A DNA stretch of 9,983 nucleotides from Nitrosopumilaceae archaeon (GCA_013330055.1 DUJB01000019.1:13078-23060), one strand, 5' to 3'; shown: positions 1 through 8,056, counted from the first letter of the stretch. Numbers and translations are program-made. The notes: a model not told the origin generated them from the sequence alone.

Positions 1-2068
1 ATTTGTATTTAGAACAATCTTCTAACATGTTTTCAAGCTTATTTTTAATTCCTTTTACCGCTTCAAAATTGAAATCTGCATCTTGCAAGAGTTCTGCCGA
101 AATTAATATTGCTAATCTAATAGGGTCTGCACCATAGGCTCGAATTGCATCCCGAAGAGGAACAATATTGCCCATTGATTTTGACATCTTTTTTCCATCC
201 ATCAGAACTGAACCATTGACAACAATCTCTTCTGGCCAGTATTTCTTTGGGAAAATTGCAATATGATTAAATACAAAAAATGTCAAATGGTTTGGAACAA
301 GATCTCGGCCCGAATGTCTTGCATTTACAGGATAAAAATATGAAAATTCATTTTTGATACTTTCCAAAAGATTTTCTGTTATTTTGCAATTAGCAGCAAC
401 TTTCTTAACATCTCCCTCTTCCAAGAATATGTAATCAAAAAATTCATCTTCTAGATTTTCAGCAATAATTTGTTTTTTGTTAACGTATTTTGCAAGAATA
501 TAATATGCCATGTAAATTACAGAATCAGAAAGACTTTCTATTATCCAGTTTTTATCCCATGGCAACTTGGTTCCTAAACCATGTTGTCTTGCGCAAGCTC
601 TTTCCCGTAACCAATCTACTACATGATTGAATTCATTACGTATCTCCTCAGGAAGAATCTTCATCTCATTGATACAAGAATGCGCATCTTTCTTCCAATT
701 TTTGTTAGAATAATCCAAAAACCACTGGTCAGTCAGGATCTTTACAACACATTCGGCACCGCATCTACATCTGATGGGGCCATCATTTAGCTCAAATAGA
801 ATATCAGCATTTTTTTGTTGTAAAATCCATTTTTTTACCTCTTCTTTAACATCCACAATTTTTTTTCCTGCAAATTGATTTGTATTGTTTTTTAATATTC
901 CCTCATAGAACTCTTTTCCGTAAAGTTCTTTTGTAGCCTCTTCAAGTTGAGGACTATTTTGGTCTTCTATTTTGAACTTTTCTATAATTTCTTTAGCAGG
1001 AATCTCTCCATACCCTGGAGTTTGTATTATCGATATTGGATTTATTGCTCTAATAGAATTCAAAACACTCTGTTCAAAACTACCTGGATTTTTCTTGATA
1101 TCTTCTAAAGCTTGATAGTCAAATGGTGCATGAGCTGGTACAGACATCACCATACCTGTACCATTTTCACTTTTAACAAATCTAGCAGGAAGTATTACCA
1201 CGTACTCATTTCTTTCTGGAATTTTGACTTTCTTACCAACTAGAGCAGAACCCTTAATCTCACTAATTAAAATGACTTTTTTATCCATAAATTCCAACCT
1301 TCTTGCACACTCTGCACTTACAATCCAATTCTCACCATCTACATCAATAATTTTGTATGTTACATCTGGGTTTGCCCAGAGATTTGTAACACCAAATATT
1401 GTTTCTGGCCTGAGTGTAGCTGTTGGTATGATGTATTTGTCATATCTAAACTTGATAAGCACATATTCAGTAAAAGCAGGTTCAACATCTCCCAAAGTAT
1501 CATGTTGTGATACTGGATTCTGATCTTTTGGGCACCAACCAACTGGATGAGATCCTTGTATGACAAGATTCTTGTTTTTCAGTTTCCTAATTTGCCATTC
1601 TATAAATTTGTTGTATGTAGGATCAACTGTTGTAAATTCTCTTCTCCAATCTATAGAATATCCCATCTCTATCATGCCTGATTTTATCTCTTGATGGAAA
1701 TATCTTGCAATTTTTATAGGCTCTGAAAATTCTTGTATGTTCTGCTCTGGTACTTTGTAAATTGTTCTGAATGCATCGATCAATTCTTTATCATTTTCTT
1801 GAATACGTCTTGCCATTCCAAGAATTGGAGTTCCTGTATAATGAAATCCCATTGGGAAAAGTACATTGTATCCACACATGCGCATAAATCGTGCATGAAC
1901 GTCAGCTAAAGTGTACGTTCTTCCATGTCCTATGTGTTGTGGTGAATTTGGATAGGGATAAGCTACGGTTACAAAGAATTTTTTCTTCTCAGAAGGATCA
2001 GCTTCAAAGTATTTTTCATCTTGCCATCTTTTACGCCATTTAGATTCTATTGATAACCAATCTGTCAA
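1..2068 (-). CDS. leuS: Leucyl-tRNA synthetase, archaeal type (3' end outside window)
   Basis: Class I aminoacyl-tRNA synthetase that charges tRNA-Leu in the cytoplasm. About 689 N-terminal residues are visible, read without interruption; the family is usually about 950, so the anticodon-binding and C-terminal parts lie outside the window. Seen: the HIGH signature at residues 45-48 within YPYPNSPQHIGHGRTYT; the CP1 editing-domain signature TLRPETIFG from residue 218; a Cys-rich RCRCGAEC segment before the catalytic domain resumes; and KMSKS near residue 627 (bases 176-190). The start is taken as TTG at 2068, four bases after the alaS stop, preceded three bases upstream by GTGAT, which can pair with the archaeal 16S tail. 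An in-frame ATG at 2113, overlapping alaS, is the alternative. Co-transcription with alaS is inferred. Identity is certain; the start is moderately sure. Confidence 0.95.
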   Translation of the reverse strand, partial: MTDWLSIESKWRKRWQDEKYFEADPSEKKKFFVTVAYPYPNSPQHIGHGRTYTLADVHARFMRMCGYNVLFPMGFHYTGTPILGMARRIQENDKELIDAFRTIYKVPEQNIQEFSEPIKIARYFHQEIKSGMIEMGYSIDWRREFTTVDPTYNKFIEWQIRKLKNKNLVIQGSHPVGWCPKDQNPVSQHDTLGDVEPAFTEYVLIKFRYDKYIIPTATLRPETIFGVTNLWANPDVTYKIIDVDGENWIVSAECARRLEFMDKKVILISEIKGSALVGKKVKIPERNEYVVILPARFVKSENGTGMVMSVPAHAPFDYQALEDIKKNPGSFEQSVLNSIRAINPISIIQTPGYGEIPAKEIIEKFKIEDQNSPQLEEATKELYGKEFYEGILKNNTNQFAGKKIVDVKEEVKKWILQQKNADILFELNDGPIRCRCGAECVVKILTDQWFLDYSNKNWKKDAHSCINEMKILPEEIRNEFNHVVDWLRERACARQHGLGTKLPWDKNWIIESLSDSVIYMAYYILAKYVNKKQIIAENLEDEFFDYIFLEEGDVKKVAANCKITENLLESIKNEFSYFYPVNARHSGRDLVPNHLTFFVFNHIAIFPKKYWPEEIVVNGSVLMDGKKMSKSMGNIVPLRDAIRAYGADPIRLAILISAELLQDADFNFEAVKGIKNKLENMLEDCSKYK

Positions 2069-2072
2069 AAAA

Positions 2073-4778
2073 TCACTTAGCCAAAATTGATTGCTCTGCA
2101 GCAAGAAGTGCATCTTTTAGCTTTGAAATATCCTTTCCTCCACCTTGACCAAAACTATCATTACCGCCGCCAGCACCACTAAGAACCTTTGAAATATCCA
2201 TTGCCAAATCGCCAGCTTTTTTGATCTTTGCCGCTTCTGAGCCTGCAAATGTAACTATTCTTATTCCACCATTTTTCAAAATTAAAGCACAGTATATCAT
2301 TTTAGAATCAAGTTTTATTGCCTGTTCCCCCACTGCAATATGAAATTCTTCATCAAGTTCTTCGTCTACAGTTGAGTATAATTTTATTTTTCCTAGATTC
2401 TTTGCATCTGAAATTGCGCTTCTTGCAGTAGATGTAGAAACTCGTTTAACAAGCTGTTTCAGTTTTTTCTTAGAGGAATCAGCATCTGACATAGCATGTT
2501 CAAACGATTCTAATATCTTCTCTTTACTAGAACCTAATGACTTTACGATCTGTGAAATTTTTTTATCTTGATCCTGCGTATACTTAATAGCTGTATCTCC
2601 TGAAACAAACTCCATTCTTACAACCCCGTCTTGAATCCTTTCAGCTTTTGTTATCTTTATCAAACCAAGCTCCCCTGTTTTCTTTACATGAGTTCCACCA
2701 CATGCTTCTACATCAAATCCATCAATGTTTACAATTCTGACTGACTTGACTGGAACTACTCCTCCTTGGTATATTCTGAATCCGAATTTTTGTTCAGCCT
2801 CACCTCTCTCATACTCATTTATTAAAACCGGTAGATTTTTTCTGATGGTGAGATTTGCTAAACTTTCTATCTTTGTAATGTCTTTTTCTGTTAAGTTTGA
2901 ATGATGCGTTATGTCAAGTCTGCCGTAATCCCTTTCCTTAAACGCAGAATGTTGCCATATCCACGAACCTAACGTGTTTCTTGCTGATGCGTTTAACACA
3001 TGTGTACTAGTATGATTTCTTGTTACACCATAACGACGGATATGATCAATTTTACATTTTACCGTCTTGCCTTCTTCTGGGGTTCCTCCTTTCAACTCAT
3101 GTACAATGACATTCCCATGTTTGTTTACATCTACTACGTCATAATCTTCAATCTTACCATGATCTGGTTCTTGACCACCTCCTCTTGGATAAAATGAAGT
3201 TCTATCCAAAATAACTAATTTTTTATTAATAACCTTGAGAATTTTTGCTTCAAATTCCATAGGATCTTCTTTGTAGTAAAGCGGTTCAGTGTCTGGGATC
3301 CCATCTATGTTGAGAACTTCTTTCTTTTCAGCTCTTTCTGATTGATGCAATTCTGACAGTTTCTCATAAAAGGTAGATGGAATTTCTGAAATTATCTGTG
3401 CCTCTTTTAGAAAATCAGGGGTAATGCCATCTGATTCGTATAATCTGATTAGATCATCTACTGTTAATTTTTTATTTTGAGTTTTTATGGTATTGGCCAT
3501 ACTTTTCATTCTGGTTTTTGATTCTGCATATCTTTCTCTTTCTATTCCAATTATTGTTTTTACTTCCTCACGAGTTTCTTGCAGCTCAGGATAAGTTGAT
3601 TTCAAATAATCAATATGCATATCTGCTAATTCTCTTAGATCAAGATTCCAACCAAGTCTGTCCATTATGGCAACCGCTCTTCTCAAAATCATTCTCAAGT
3701 TGTAACCCCCACCTACGTTACTTGGAAGAGCTCCGTCTGAAATTGCAAATACCAAAGTTCTTAGATGATCAGCAATCAGGTATATCCCCTCAAGAGGAAC
3801 TATCATTTCATTGAATTTCGTCTCGTCTATTCTTGCTTGTTTTATTGCATTCTTTCTAACTTGTGTTAAATCAATATGTTCTCCGAGTCCTTTTGATATG
3901 GCAGTGAAATATGATGATAATATCTTAGGATCTGCGTCTATGCCAAGTTTTTGTATTAAATTATCTGTTATAGGACCAAAACAACAATCGTATGCGGTAG
4001 GAGTTCCCATTGTTATCCAAGCAAATCTCTCAAGGCCAGCTCCCATGTCTATTACCCTTTGTTCTAAGACTGAATAATTTTCCAAATCTCCTTGAAATTC
4101 TGTAAATACTGCATTTCCAAGCTCAAGACCACGCACAAAATATTCTAATGAAGATCCAAATGAACCTCCTCCAGCCCAAACATCCTCTACAAATACAATT
4201 TCTTTTTTATCAATTCCAAATCTTTCAGTTAAAAGCCTAAAATCTAATTCCATACATTTGTCCTTCCAATATCCTTCCGAGTTTGGTATACTATGTTGTC
4301 CAATCATACAAAAACTAGAAAAATGTCTACCTGTAACACCTACATTTTCAATATCCTTGAATCTAAGACAAGTTTGTGGTACGATTAGCGGATTTGCTGG
4401 AAATTCAAAAACAACTTTTGAACCCATAACTCGCTGAAAGTCTACAATCGATGCAATTGTAAAATATAGGTCATCGCGCCACCTGCATACAACCGGATAT
4501 CTACTTACTGATTTGTGACCGTTTTGTACAAAAAATGATTCCACTTCTTTCCATGCTTGAACATAATCGAATCTTTTTTTTGTAGGTGGATTTCCTATGA
4601 ATGAATAATTGTTTTCAGCATCTTCCGGGCAAAAACTCTGCTCATGATCAATTGTCCAGAAAAATCTCTTACATTTTACACAGGATTTCCGCTGAAATCC
4701 TTCTTTCTCAAATAAGGATACCTTGTAATACCTGTCAGGATCTGCAGAAAACTTTGCAAGAATTTGATCTTTATTCAT
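2073..4778 (-). CDS. alaS: Alanyl-tRNA synthetase, archaeal type
   Basis: Class II synthetase that charges tRNA-Ala and hydrolyses mischarged Ser/Gly-tRNA-Ala. The 901-residue product has the expected length. Order of parts: an archaeal N-terminal extension with Cys33, Cys36 and Cys50; the class II core with motif 2 (TGRHFSSFCMIG, about 149-160) and motif 3 (GAGLERFAW, 246-254); the editing domain with HTSTH (His589, His593) and CGGTH (Cys693, His697), the four usual zinc ligands; and a C-terminal DHHA1-like domain with a glycine-rich GAGGG...GQGGG segment. The frame stays open to 4829, but ATG at 4778 is chosen: homologues begin near here, and a TATA-like element lies about 30 bases upstream of it, whereas none is suitably placed for the longer start. 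First gene of the alaS-leuS unit, divergent from the gene at 4858. The extension seems to lack the fourth Cys common in archaeal homologues. Confidence 0.96.
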   Translation of the reverse strand: MNKDQILAKFSADPDRYYKVSLFEKEGFQRKSCVKCKRFFWTIDHEQSFCPEDAENNYSFIGNPPTKKRFDYVQAWKEVESFFVQNGHKSVSRYPVVCRWRDDLYFTIASIVDFQRVMGSKVVFEFPANPLIVPQTCLRFKDIENVGVTGRHFSSFCMIGQHSIPNSEGYWKDKCMELDFRLLTERFGIDKKEIVFVEDVWAGGGSFGSSLEYFVRGLELGNAVFTEFQGDLENYSVLEQRVIDMGAGLERFAWITMGTPTAYDCCFGPITDNLIQKLGIDADPKILSSYFTAISKGLGEHIDLTQVRKNAIKQARIDETKFNEMIVPLEGIYLIADHLRTLVFAISDGALPSNVGGGYNLRMILRRAVAIMDRLGWNLDLRELADMHIDYLKSTYPELQETREEVKTIIGIERERYAESKTRMKSMANTIKTQNKKLTVDDLIRLYESDGITPDFLKEAQIISEIPSTFYEKLSELHQSERAEKKEVLNIDGIPDTEPLYYKEDPMEFEAKILKVINKKLVILDRTSFYPRGGGQEPDHGKIEDYDVVDVNKHGNVIVHELKGGTPEEGKTVKCKIDHIRRYGVTRNHTSTHVLNASARNTLGSWIWQHSAFKERDYGRLDITHHSNLTEKDITKIESLANLTIRKNLPVLINEYERGEAEQKFGFRIYQGGVVPVKSVRIVNIDGFDVEACGGTHVKKTGELGLIKITKAERIQDGVVRMEFVSGDTAIKYTQDQDKKISQIVKSLGSSKEKILESFEHAMSDADSSKKKLKQLVKRVSTSTARSAISDAKNLGKIKLYSTVDEELDEEFHIAVGEQAIKLDSKMIYCALILKNGGIRIVTFAGSEAAKIKKAGDLAMDISKVLSGAGGGNDSFGQGGGKDISKLKDALLAAEQSILAK

Positions 4779-4802
4779 CTTTGAGAGGTTTTTGCTTTGA
4801 CT

Positions 4803-4813
4803 GATATTAAGTA
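4803..4813 (-). promoter_or_regulatory. TATA-like element for alaS
   Basis: On the minus strand this reads TACTTAATATC. Its centre lies about 30 bases upstream of the alaS ATG at 4778, which would place transcription initiation a few bases before the start codon. It supports ATG 4778 over the longer frame. Judged by eye only. Confidence 0.5.
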
Positions 4814-4828
4814 TTCTGAGGCAACACA

Positions 4829-4835
4829 TTAAATA
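4829..4835 (+). promoter_or_regulatory. TATA-like element for the gene at 4858
   Basis: TTAAATA centred 26 bases upstream of the ATG at 4858, which predicts a leaderless mRNA. It shares the 79-base divergent spacer with the alaS promoter. Confidence 0.55.
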
Positions 4836-4857
4836 TGATCATTTTTGAAAATTTGTT

Positions 4858-5364
4858 ATGTTTGGTAAAAAGAGCTGGAAGGAGGGTGATTATGTGTTTG
4901 CAATACAACAAGATGGTGAATATACTAAGGTAATAATTGGCATAGTCACTGGAGTTGATGATTCCAAAATAGGAGTAAATGGTATAATAATAAATCCTGT
5001 TGGTTTGAAAAACAAAGTTTCACAAGGAAAGGCTGGCTCAAAATCTATAGAGATTTTAAAAAACCCAAATTATACGAATTATATACTTGCCATGATTTAT
5101 AGAGTTGAACATGAAAATTTTACTGGAGTGTTAGATGTAAGTTCCGATCCGGTAGTAAAGATACACAAGAAAATTCATGCAATAATTGATGGTTGGGTTA
5201 GAGAATCACTACCTGAGTTGATAAATAATGTACTTTCTCTTTCTGATGGCTCTGAAAAGGAACAAGCAAAAAGAATCTTGAAACAAAGGATGGACACCTT
5301 ATATGATAAAGATTTGAAAAAATATCTTTATTCTATATGCAGAAGCTTAAAGATTCTCAATTAA
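4858..5364 (+). CDS. Conserved-looking protein of unknown function, 168 aa
   Basis: I do not recognise this family. The protein is soluble-looking, lysine- and isoleucine-rich, with no signal peptide, membrane segment or cysteine cluster. Residues 1 to about 100 look beta-rich: they open with a WKEGDYVFA segment and continue with short hydrophobic strands separated by Gly/Asn/Asp turns (GIVTGVDDSKIGVNG), which could suit an SH3-like or other small barrel. Residues from about 105 to the end look helical and charged (KIHKKIHAIIDGW, then SEKEQAKRILKQRMD and a final lysine-rich helix). A TATA-like element 26 bases upstream, codon use like the neighbours and its place between alaS and the P1 gene support a real gene. 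A link to translation is suggested by location only. Confidence 0.8.
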   Translation: MFGKKSWKEGDYVFAIQQDGEYTKVIIGIVTGVDDSKIGVNGIIINPVGLKNKVSQGKAGSKSIEILKNPNYTNYILAMIYRVEHENFTGVLDVSSDPVVKIHKKIHAIIDGWVRESLPELINNVLSLSDGSEKEQAKRILKQRMDTLYDKDLKKYLYSICRSLKILN

Positions 5365-5425
5365 CCTAGCAATGATTCTAAGATTGTTCCACTGAATTAA
5401 TTTGGTTTGCTTTACCTTCCATAGT

Positions 5426-5433
5426 TTTATATT
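5426..5433 (+). promoter_or_regulatory. TATA-like element for the P1 gene
   Basis: TTTATATT centred about 29 bases before the ATG at 5459. It supports the short P1 start: the longer open frame from 5402 would put this promoter inside the coding region. Confidence 0.6.
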
Positions 5434-5458
5434 ATGCCTATATCAAAAATCGCTTACA

Positions 5459-5761
5459 ATGGAATACGTATACGCTGCATTGCTTTTACACAAGCAGAAA
5501 AAGGAGATTAACGAAGCTAACATTACAAACATTATCAAAGCTTCTGGAGCAGAGGTAAAAGAAGCCCAAGTGAAAGCACTTGTTGCAGCACTTGCCGATG
5601 TAGATATTGATGAGGCAATAAAAGCCGCACCAGTAGCTGTTGCCGCTGCACCTGCAGCTCATGCAGCTGGAGGAAAAGAAGAAAAGACAAAAGAAGTTGA
5701 AACTCCATCTGCAAAAACAGAAGAGCAAGCAATGGAAGGCCTATCTGCACTGTTTGGCTAG
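5459..5761 (+). CDS. rpl12: Ribosomal protein P1 (archaeal L12)
   Basis: Acidic stalk protein of the large subunit. Dimers bind the C-terminal helices of P0 and recruit translational GTPases such as aEF1A and aEF2. The 100-residue product has the normal archaeal length. Seen: the N-terminal dimerisation helices starting [19 protein letters not shown]; a flexible Ala-rich hinge at about 58-75; a charged Lys/Glu stretch; and the canonical C-terminal tail ending [10 protein letters not shown], the factor-contacting part. The frame is open upstream to 5402, but homologues start at [10 protein letters not shown] and the promoter sits between, so ATG 5459 is used. In many archaea this gene directly follows rplP0. 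Here it lies on the opposite strand, with the TRIC gene between, and appears to have its own promoter and a T-rich terminator. Confidence 0.96.
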   Translation: MEYVYAALLLHKQKKEINEANITNIIKASGAEVKEAQVKALVAALADVDIDEAIKAAPVAVAAAPAAHAAGGKEEKTKEVETPSAKTEEQAMEGLSALFG

Positions 5762-5767
5762 AAGAAA

Positions 5768-5796
5768 TATTTTTTCCAATATCTTTAGTTTTATTC
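5768..5796 (+). terminator. T-rich termination region after the P1 gene
   Basis: Just after the P1 stop there is a run of six T (5770-5775) followed by further T-rich tracts up to about 5795. Archaeal RNA polymerase terminates on oligo-T without needing a hairpin. It separates the P1 unit from the TRIC promoter at about 5804. Inferred from composition. Confidence 0.45.
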
Positions 5797-5803
5797 TCTA
5801 AAC

Positions 5804-5813
5804 GTTATTTAAT
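5804..5813 (+). promoter_or_regulatory. TATA-like element for the TRIC gene
   Basis: TTATTTAATA, centred 26-27 bases before TTG at 5836. Transcription would therefore begin at or next to that TTG, giving a leaderless message with a non-AUG start. Confidence 0.55.
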
Positions 5814-5835
5814 ATGCATTACAATAAATGGTGAT

Positions 5836-6474
5836 TTGGTAGAACTATCATTATCTATTGAGACATTCCTTTATGCTTTAGATCTTTTTGGAACTATGGC
5901 ATTTGCTGTAACAGGAGCATTCAAAGCTATTGAACATAAAGCTGACATTGTAGGAATAATAATTCTTGCAACCATGACAGGAGTCGCAGGTGGAACCCTT
6001 AGAGATATTATAATAGGTAAGTTTCCGTCCAATTCTCTTTCTGATCCGTGGTATGTTATTATCACTGTGTCAACAGGAATTATGATATTTTTTCTGTATC
6101 CAAAAATGCAAAAACATTGGAATTTGTTTCTCAAGTTTGATGCGTTAGGACTCGGTGTATTTACAATAATTGGAGCCACATTTGCATATCACGCATTTGG
6201 ATTAAATTTTCTTGCCATAGCATTGGCTGGAATGCTTACTGCTGTGGGGGGAGGTATACTAAGAGATGTATTTGTCAATGAAATGCCAATTGTATTTGTA
6301 AAAGAATTGTATGCTTCTGCAAGTTTCATTGGAATCTTGGTCTTCTACATTCTTCTGAGTATGAATGCTGAATTCTATGTAGCTACAGTAATTGGTATAG
6401 TAGTCACTACAATGCTCAGACTTATTGCAATGCGTTATAACTGGAATCTTCCAAAGGTAAAAGAAAAATCCTAA
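5836..6474 (+). CDS. TRIC/UPF0126-family membrane protein (probable cation channel)
   Basis: Integral membrane protein of 212 residues. Prokaryotic members of this family (YicG/UPF0126, TRIC) form trimeric cation channels; potassium permeation is known for some, and function here is inferred. Seven membrane segments are visible at about 9-29, 36-58, 72-88, 98-118, 123-145, 157-174 and 180-199. The first six form a tandem duplication: AGGTLRD (residues 51-57) corresponds to GGGILRD (138-144), each ending a glycine-rich helix with a conserved Arg-Asp. The start is TTG at 5836. The upstream ATG at 5828 and GTG at 5831 are in another frame and hit a stop at once, and the TATA spacing fits the TTG. 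The product ends in a basic tail. It separates the P1 gene from the convergent P0 gene and has no obvious role in translation. Confidence 0.88.
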   Translation: MVELSLSIETFLYALDLFGTMAFAVTGAFKAIEHKADIVGIIILATMTGVAGGTLRDIIIGKFPSNSLSDPWYVIITVSTGIMIFFLYPKMQKHWNLFLKFDALGLGVFTIIGATFAYHAFGLNFLAIALAGMLTAVGGGILRDVFVNEMPIVFVKELYASASFIGILVFYILLSMNAEFYVATVIGIVVTTMLRLIAMRYNWNLPKVKEKS

Positions 6475-6508
6475 ATTAATTTACAAAATTTCTTTACTGT
6501 TTTGCGAT
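6475..6508. terminator. Short convergent terminator region between TRIC and P0 genes
   Basis: These 34 bases separate the TRIC stop from the P0 stop. On the plus strand they carry T-rich tracts (about 6488-6503). On the minus strand the T-rich stretch for P0 falls mostly inside the 3' end of the TRIC gene (about 6455-6470). The two messages probably overlap at their 3' ends. Weak evidence from composition alone. Confidence 0.3.
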
Positions 6509-7375
6509 TTACTCAGGAGTATAGTTTTTTGCCTTTGAAGCAAGTGCTCTTGCGTTTTCATGAGCTTTCTGTAACACCTGTTCTTTGGTTTCATCTGTAA
6601 GATATCCTGTCTCTATTGCAACAGATCTTGCACCTTGAGCTGCTTTTGCAATTAATAAAATAATGTTTTCTTTTGTAACATATCCTATCTCTATGGAAAG
6701 AGCTAATGCTTCTTGATATGCTTGAGCAAATGCATGACGATATTTCTCGACATCTATTACCATCTCATCCTTTGCATATATGATGCCTTCAGCTATTGCA
6801 GAATCTAAGGAGATTCCTGCTTCGACTGGCTTGACATCAAGTTTGCTCAATAATGTAGCAAGCTTTGCAGAAATAACGTCTCCTTTTTTAGCCGCTGTTG
6901 AATCTTTTGTGATCCAAACCGTTCCCTGATCAATCTTTGTTGTAACTCCAGCTTCTTTAAAGTCAGTAAGAATGGGTCCTGGTGTTATACCAGTGTTACC
7001 CGCCTTTATGATGACTTCCTTACTGGCTATGTCACCACCACGAGCAGCCATCATTATCTTATTTTTTCCAAGCAGTATGTTTAGCTTGAAAGGACTCATG
7101 TTTGTAAACATCAAAACACACTGTCCGACTAGCTTTTCTGCCAACTTTTCTATCGCTGGAATTTTTACTCCAGCCAAAGCCTTTTGCGCGACTTTGTCTT
7201 TTATGCTGATTATCTCAACTTCTCCTTTGAATTTTTTTCTCAAAGGCAATAACTGTGAAGATCTGACTTTTTCCATTCTAACAAGTGCAATAACGTTATA
7301 CTTTTTTGGAATTTCTTGAATCTGTTGATACATCTGCACTTTCTTTTGTGGATATTTGGTTCTATTTTGGTGCAT
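6509..7375 (-). CDS. rplP0: Ribosomal protein P0 (archaeal L10), lacking the usual C-terminal tail
   Basis: Base of the ribosomal stalk: it binds the L11-binding region of 23S rRNA and carries several P1 dimers. Seen: the L10 domain (about 1-105, with RSSQLLPLRKKFKG); the inserted P0 domain with GNTGITPGP at 126-134; and a helical C-terminal spine at about 213-288. The spine holds three imperfect repeats of 26-27 residues: EALALSIEIGYVT, GARSVAIETGYLT and NARALASKAKNYT. These match the known arrangement of one P1 dimer per helix in archaeal P0. The protein stops at residue 288, right after the third repeat. Euryarchaeal P0 is about 340 residues, with an Ala/Glu-rich hinge and a P1-like tail, both absent here. 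The ATG lies one base after the rpl1 stop, so the two are co-transcribed and probably translationally coupled. Confidence 0.94.
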   Translation of the reverse strand: MHQNRTKYPQKKVQMYQQIQEIPKKYNVIALVRMEKVRSSQLLPLRKKFKGEVEIISIKDKVAQKALAGVKIPAIEKLAEKLVGQCVLMFTNMSPFKLNILLGKNKIMMAARGGDIASKEVIIKAGNTGITPGPILTDFKEAGVTTKIDQGTVWITKDSTAAKKGDVISAKLATLLSKLDVKPVEAGISLDSAIAEGIIYAKDEMVIDVEKYRHAFAQAYQEALALSIEIGYVTKENIILLIAKAAQGARSVAIETGYLTDETKEQVLQKAHENARALASKAKNYTPE

Positions 7376-7376
7376 T

Positions 7377-8033
7377 TTACTTCTTTTCTACCTGTGGTTG
7401 TTTTGCGATCTTTCCCATTGTTGTCTTTATCATAATTTTTTTAATGTTCTTGTCTCCACTTGGTAGTTTTTTTTCTACTATGTTTATTACAGCATGAGCA
7501 TTTGCTGCTAAATCGTCATCACTCATAGATTCATCGCCAATCTTGCAGGCGAGGGAAAGAGAGTTCCTTAGTCTTACTCGTATTGAGGATCGAAATCTTT
7601 CTAAAATAGAATCAATTGGTGCATTAAAAGGAACAGGTGTTGGCATCTTACCTCTTGGACCCATAAATTGACCAAGAGTTTTACCAACCGTAGCCATAAG
7701 TTGAGTATCTGATAGGAAAAAGTCATAACCATTGATTAGCTTACGTGATGCACGCTTGTTTGCACCAACTTGGTTTATCTCAGCACCATCTACTACTCTG
7801 TCTGCATTTGCACTCTTTGCTTTCAAGCCTAGATCTCCTGAGGCAACTACACATACAGATGCTGGTTGGCTAAGCTTCTTTGGAAGTTGGACAGTTTCAT
7901 TTATAGCAAAACCCTTCTTGACATCGATATCTTTGAAAACCATAATCAATTCTACTGATTGTTTGAACTTGCGTTCTTTCTGACCGGTTTTGGCCTCCTT
8001 AACCATTCCTACAATCTGAGTTTCGTTGATCAT
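7377..8033 (-). CDS. rpl1: Ribosomal protein L1
   Basis: Forms the L1 stalk of the large subunit with 23S rRNA and assists E-site tRNA release. In some archaea (Methanococcus) it also represses its own mRNA. The 218-residue product has the usual length. Seen: the signature GQFMGPRGKMPTPVP (residues 121-135) in domain II, and flanking domain I segments (FKQSVELIMVF, then the C-terminal NIKKIMIKTTMGK). The frame also allows GTG at 8042. ATG at 8033 is chosen because a TATA-like element is centred 26-27 bases upstream, giving a leaderless message. First gene of an rpl1-rplP0 unit. In the usual archaeal order rpl11 directly precedes it; here lrp intervenes on the other strand, so this unit must have its own promoter. 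Confidence 0.96.
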   Translation of the reverse strand: MINETQIVGMVKEAKTGQKERKFKQSVELIMVFKDIDVKKGFAINETVQLPKKLSQPASVCVVASGDLGLKAKSANADRVVDGAEINQVGANKRASRKLINGYDFFLSDTQLMATVGKTLGQFMGPRGKMPTPVPFNAPIDSILERFRSSIRVRLRNSLSLACKIGDESMSDDDLAANAHAVINIVEKKLPSGDKNIKKIMIKTTMGKIAKQPQVEKK

Positions 8034-8056
8034 TACGCACACTTTTCTGGATTGCC

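Noticed and set aside
1224..1566. Open frames of 99 aa (+) and 68 aa (-) inside the leuS region
   Set aside because: The minus-strand LeuRS frame is continuous through here with the CP1 editing signature; the other frames are shadows with no promoter or recognisable protein character.
4778..4829. Longer AlaRS start at 4829
   Set aside because: It would add 17 residues unlike the family N-terminus and leave no room for the promoter seen at 4803-4813.
5402..5458. Upstream extension of P1 (19 residues)
   Set aside because: The TATA-like element lies inside this stretch, and P1 proteins begin at [10 protein letters not shown]; the extension is hydrophobic and unlike the family.
5486..5750. Two minus-strand open frames opposite the P1 gene, Cys/Phe- or Leu-rich
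   Set aside because: They are antisense readings of the Ala/Lys/Glu-rich P1 gene and have low-complexity composition typical of shadows.
7980..8033. L1 autoregulatory hairpin near the start of rpl1
   Set aside because: The GGCC...GGTC pairing near 7986-7998 is only four pairs with a wobble, and I could not match it to the known L1-binding consensus.
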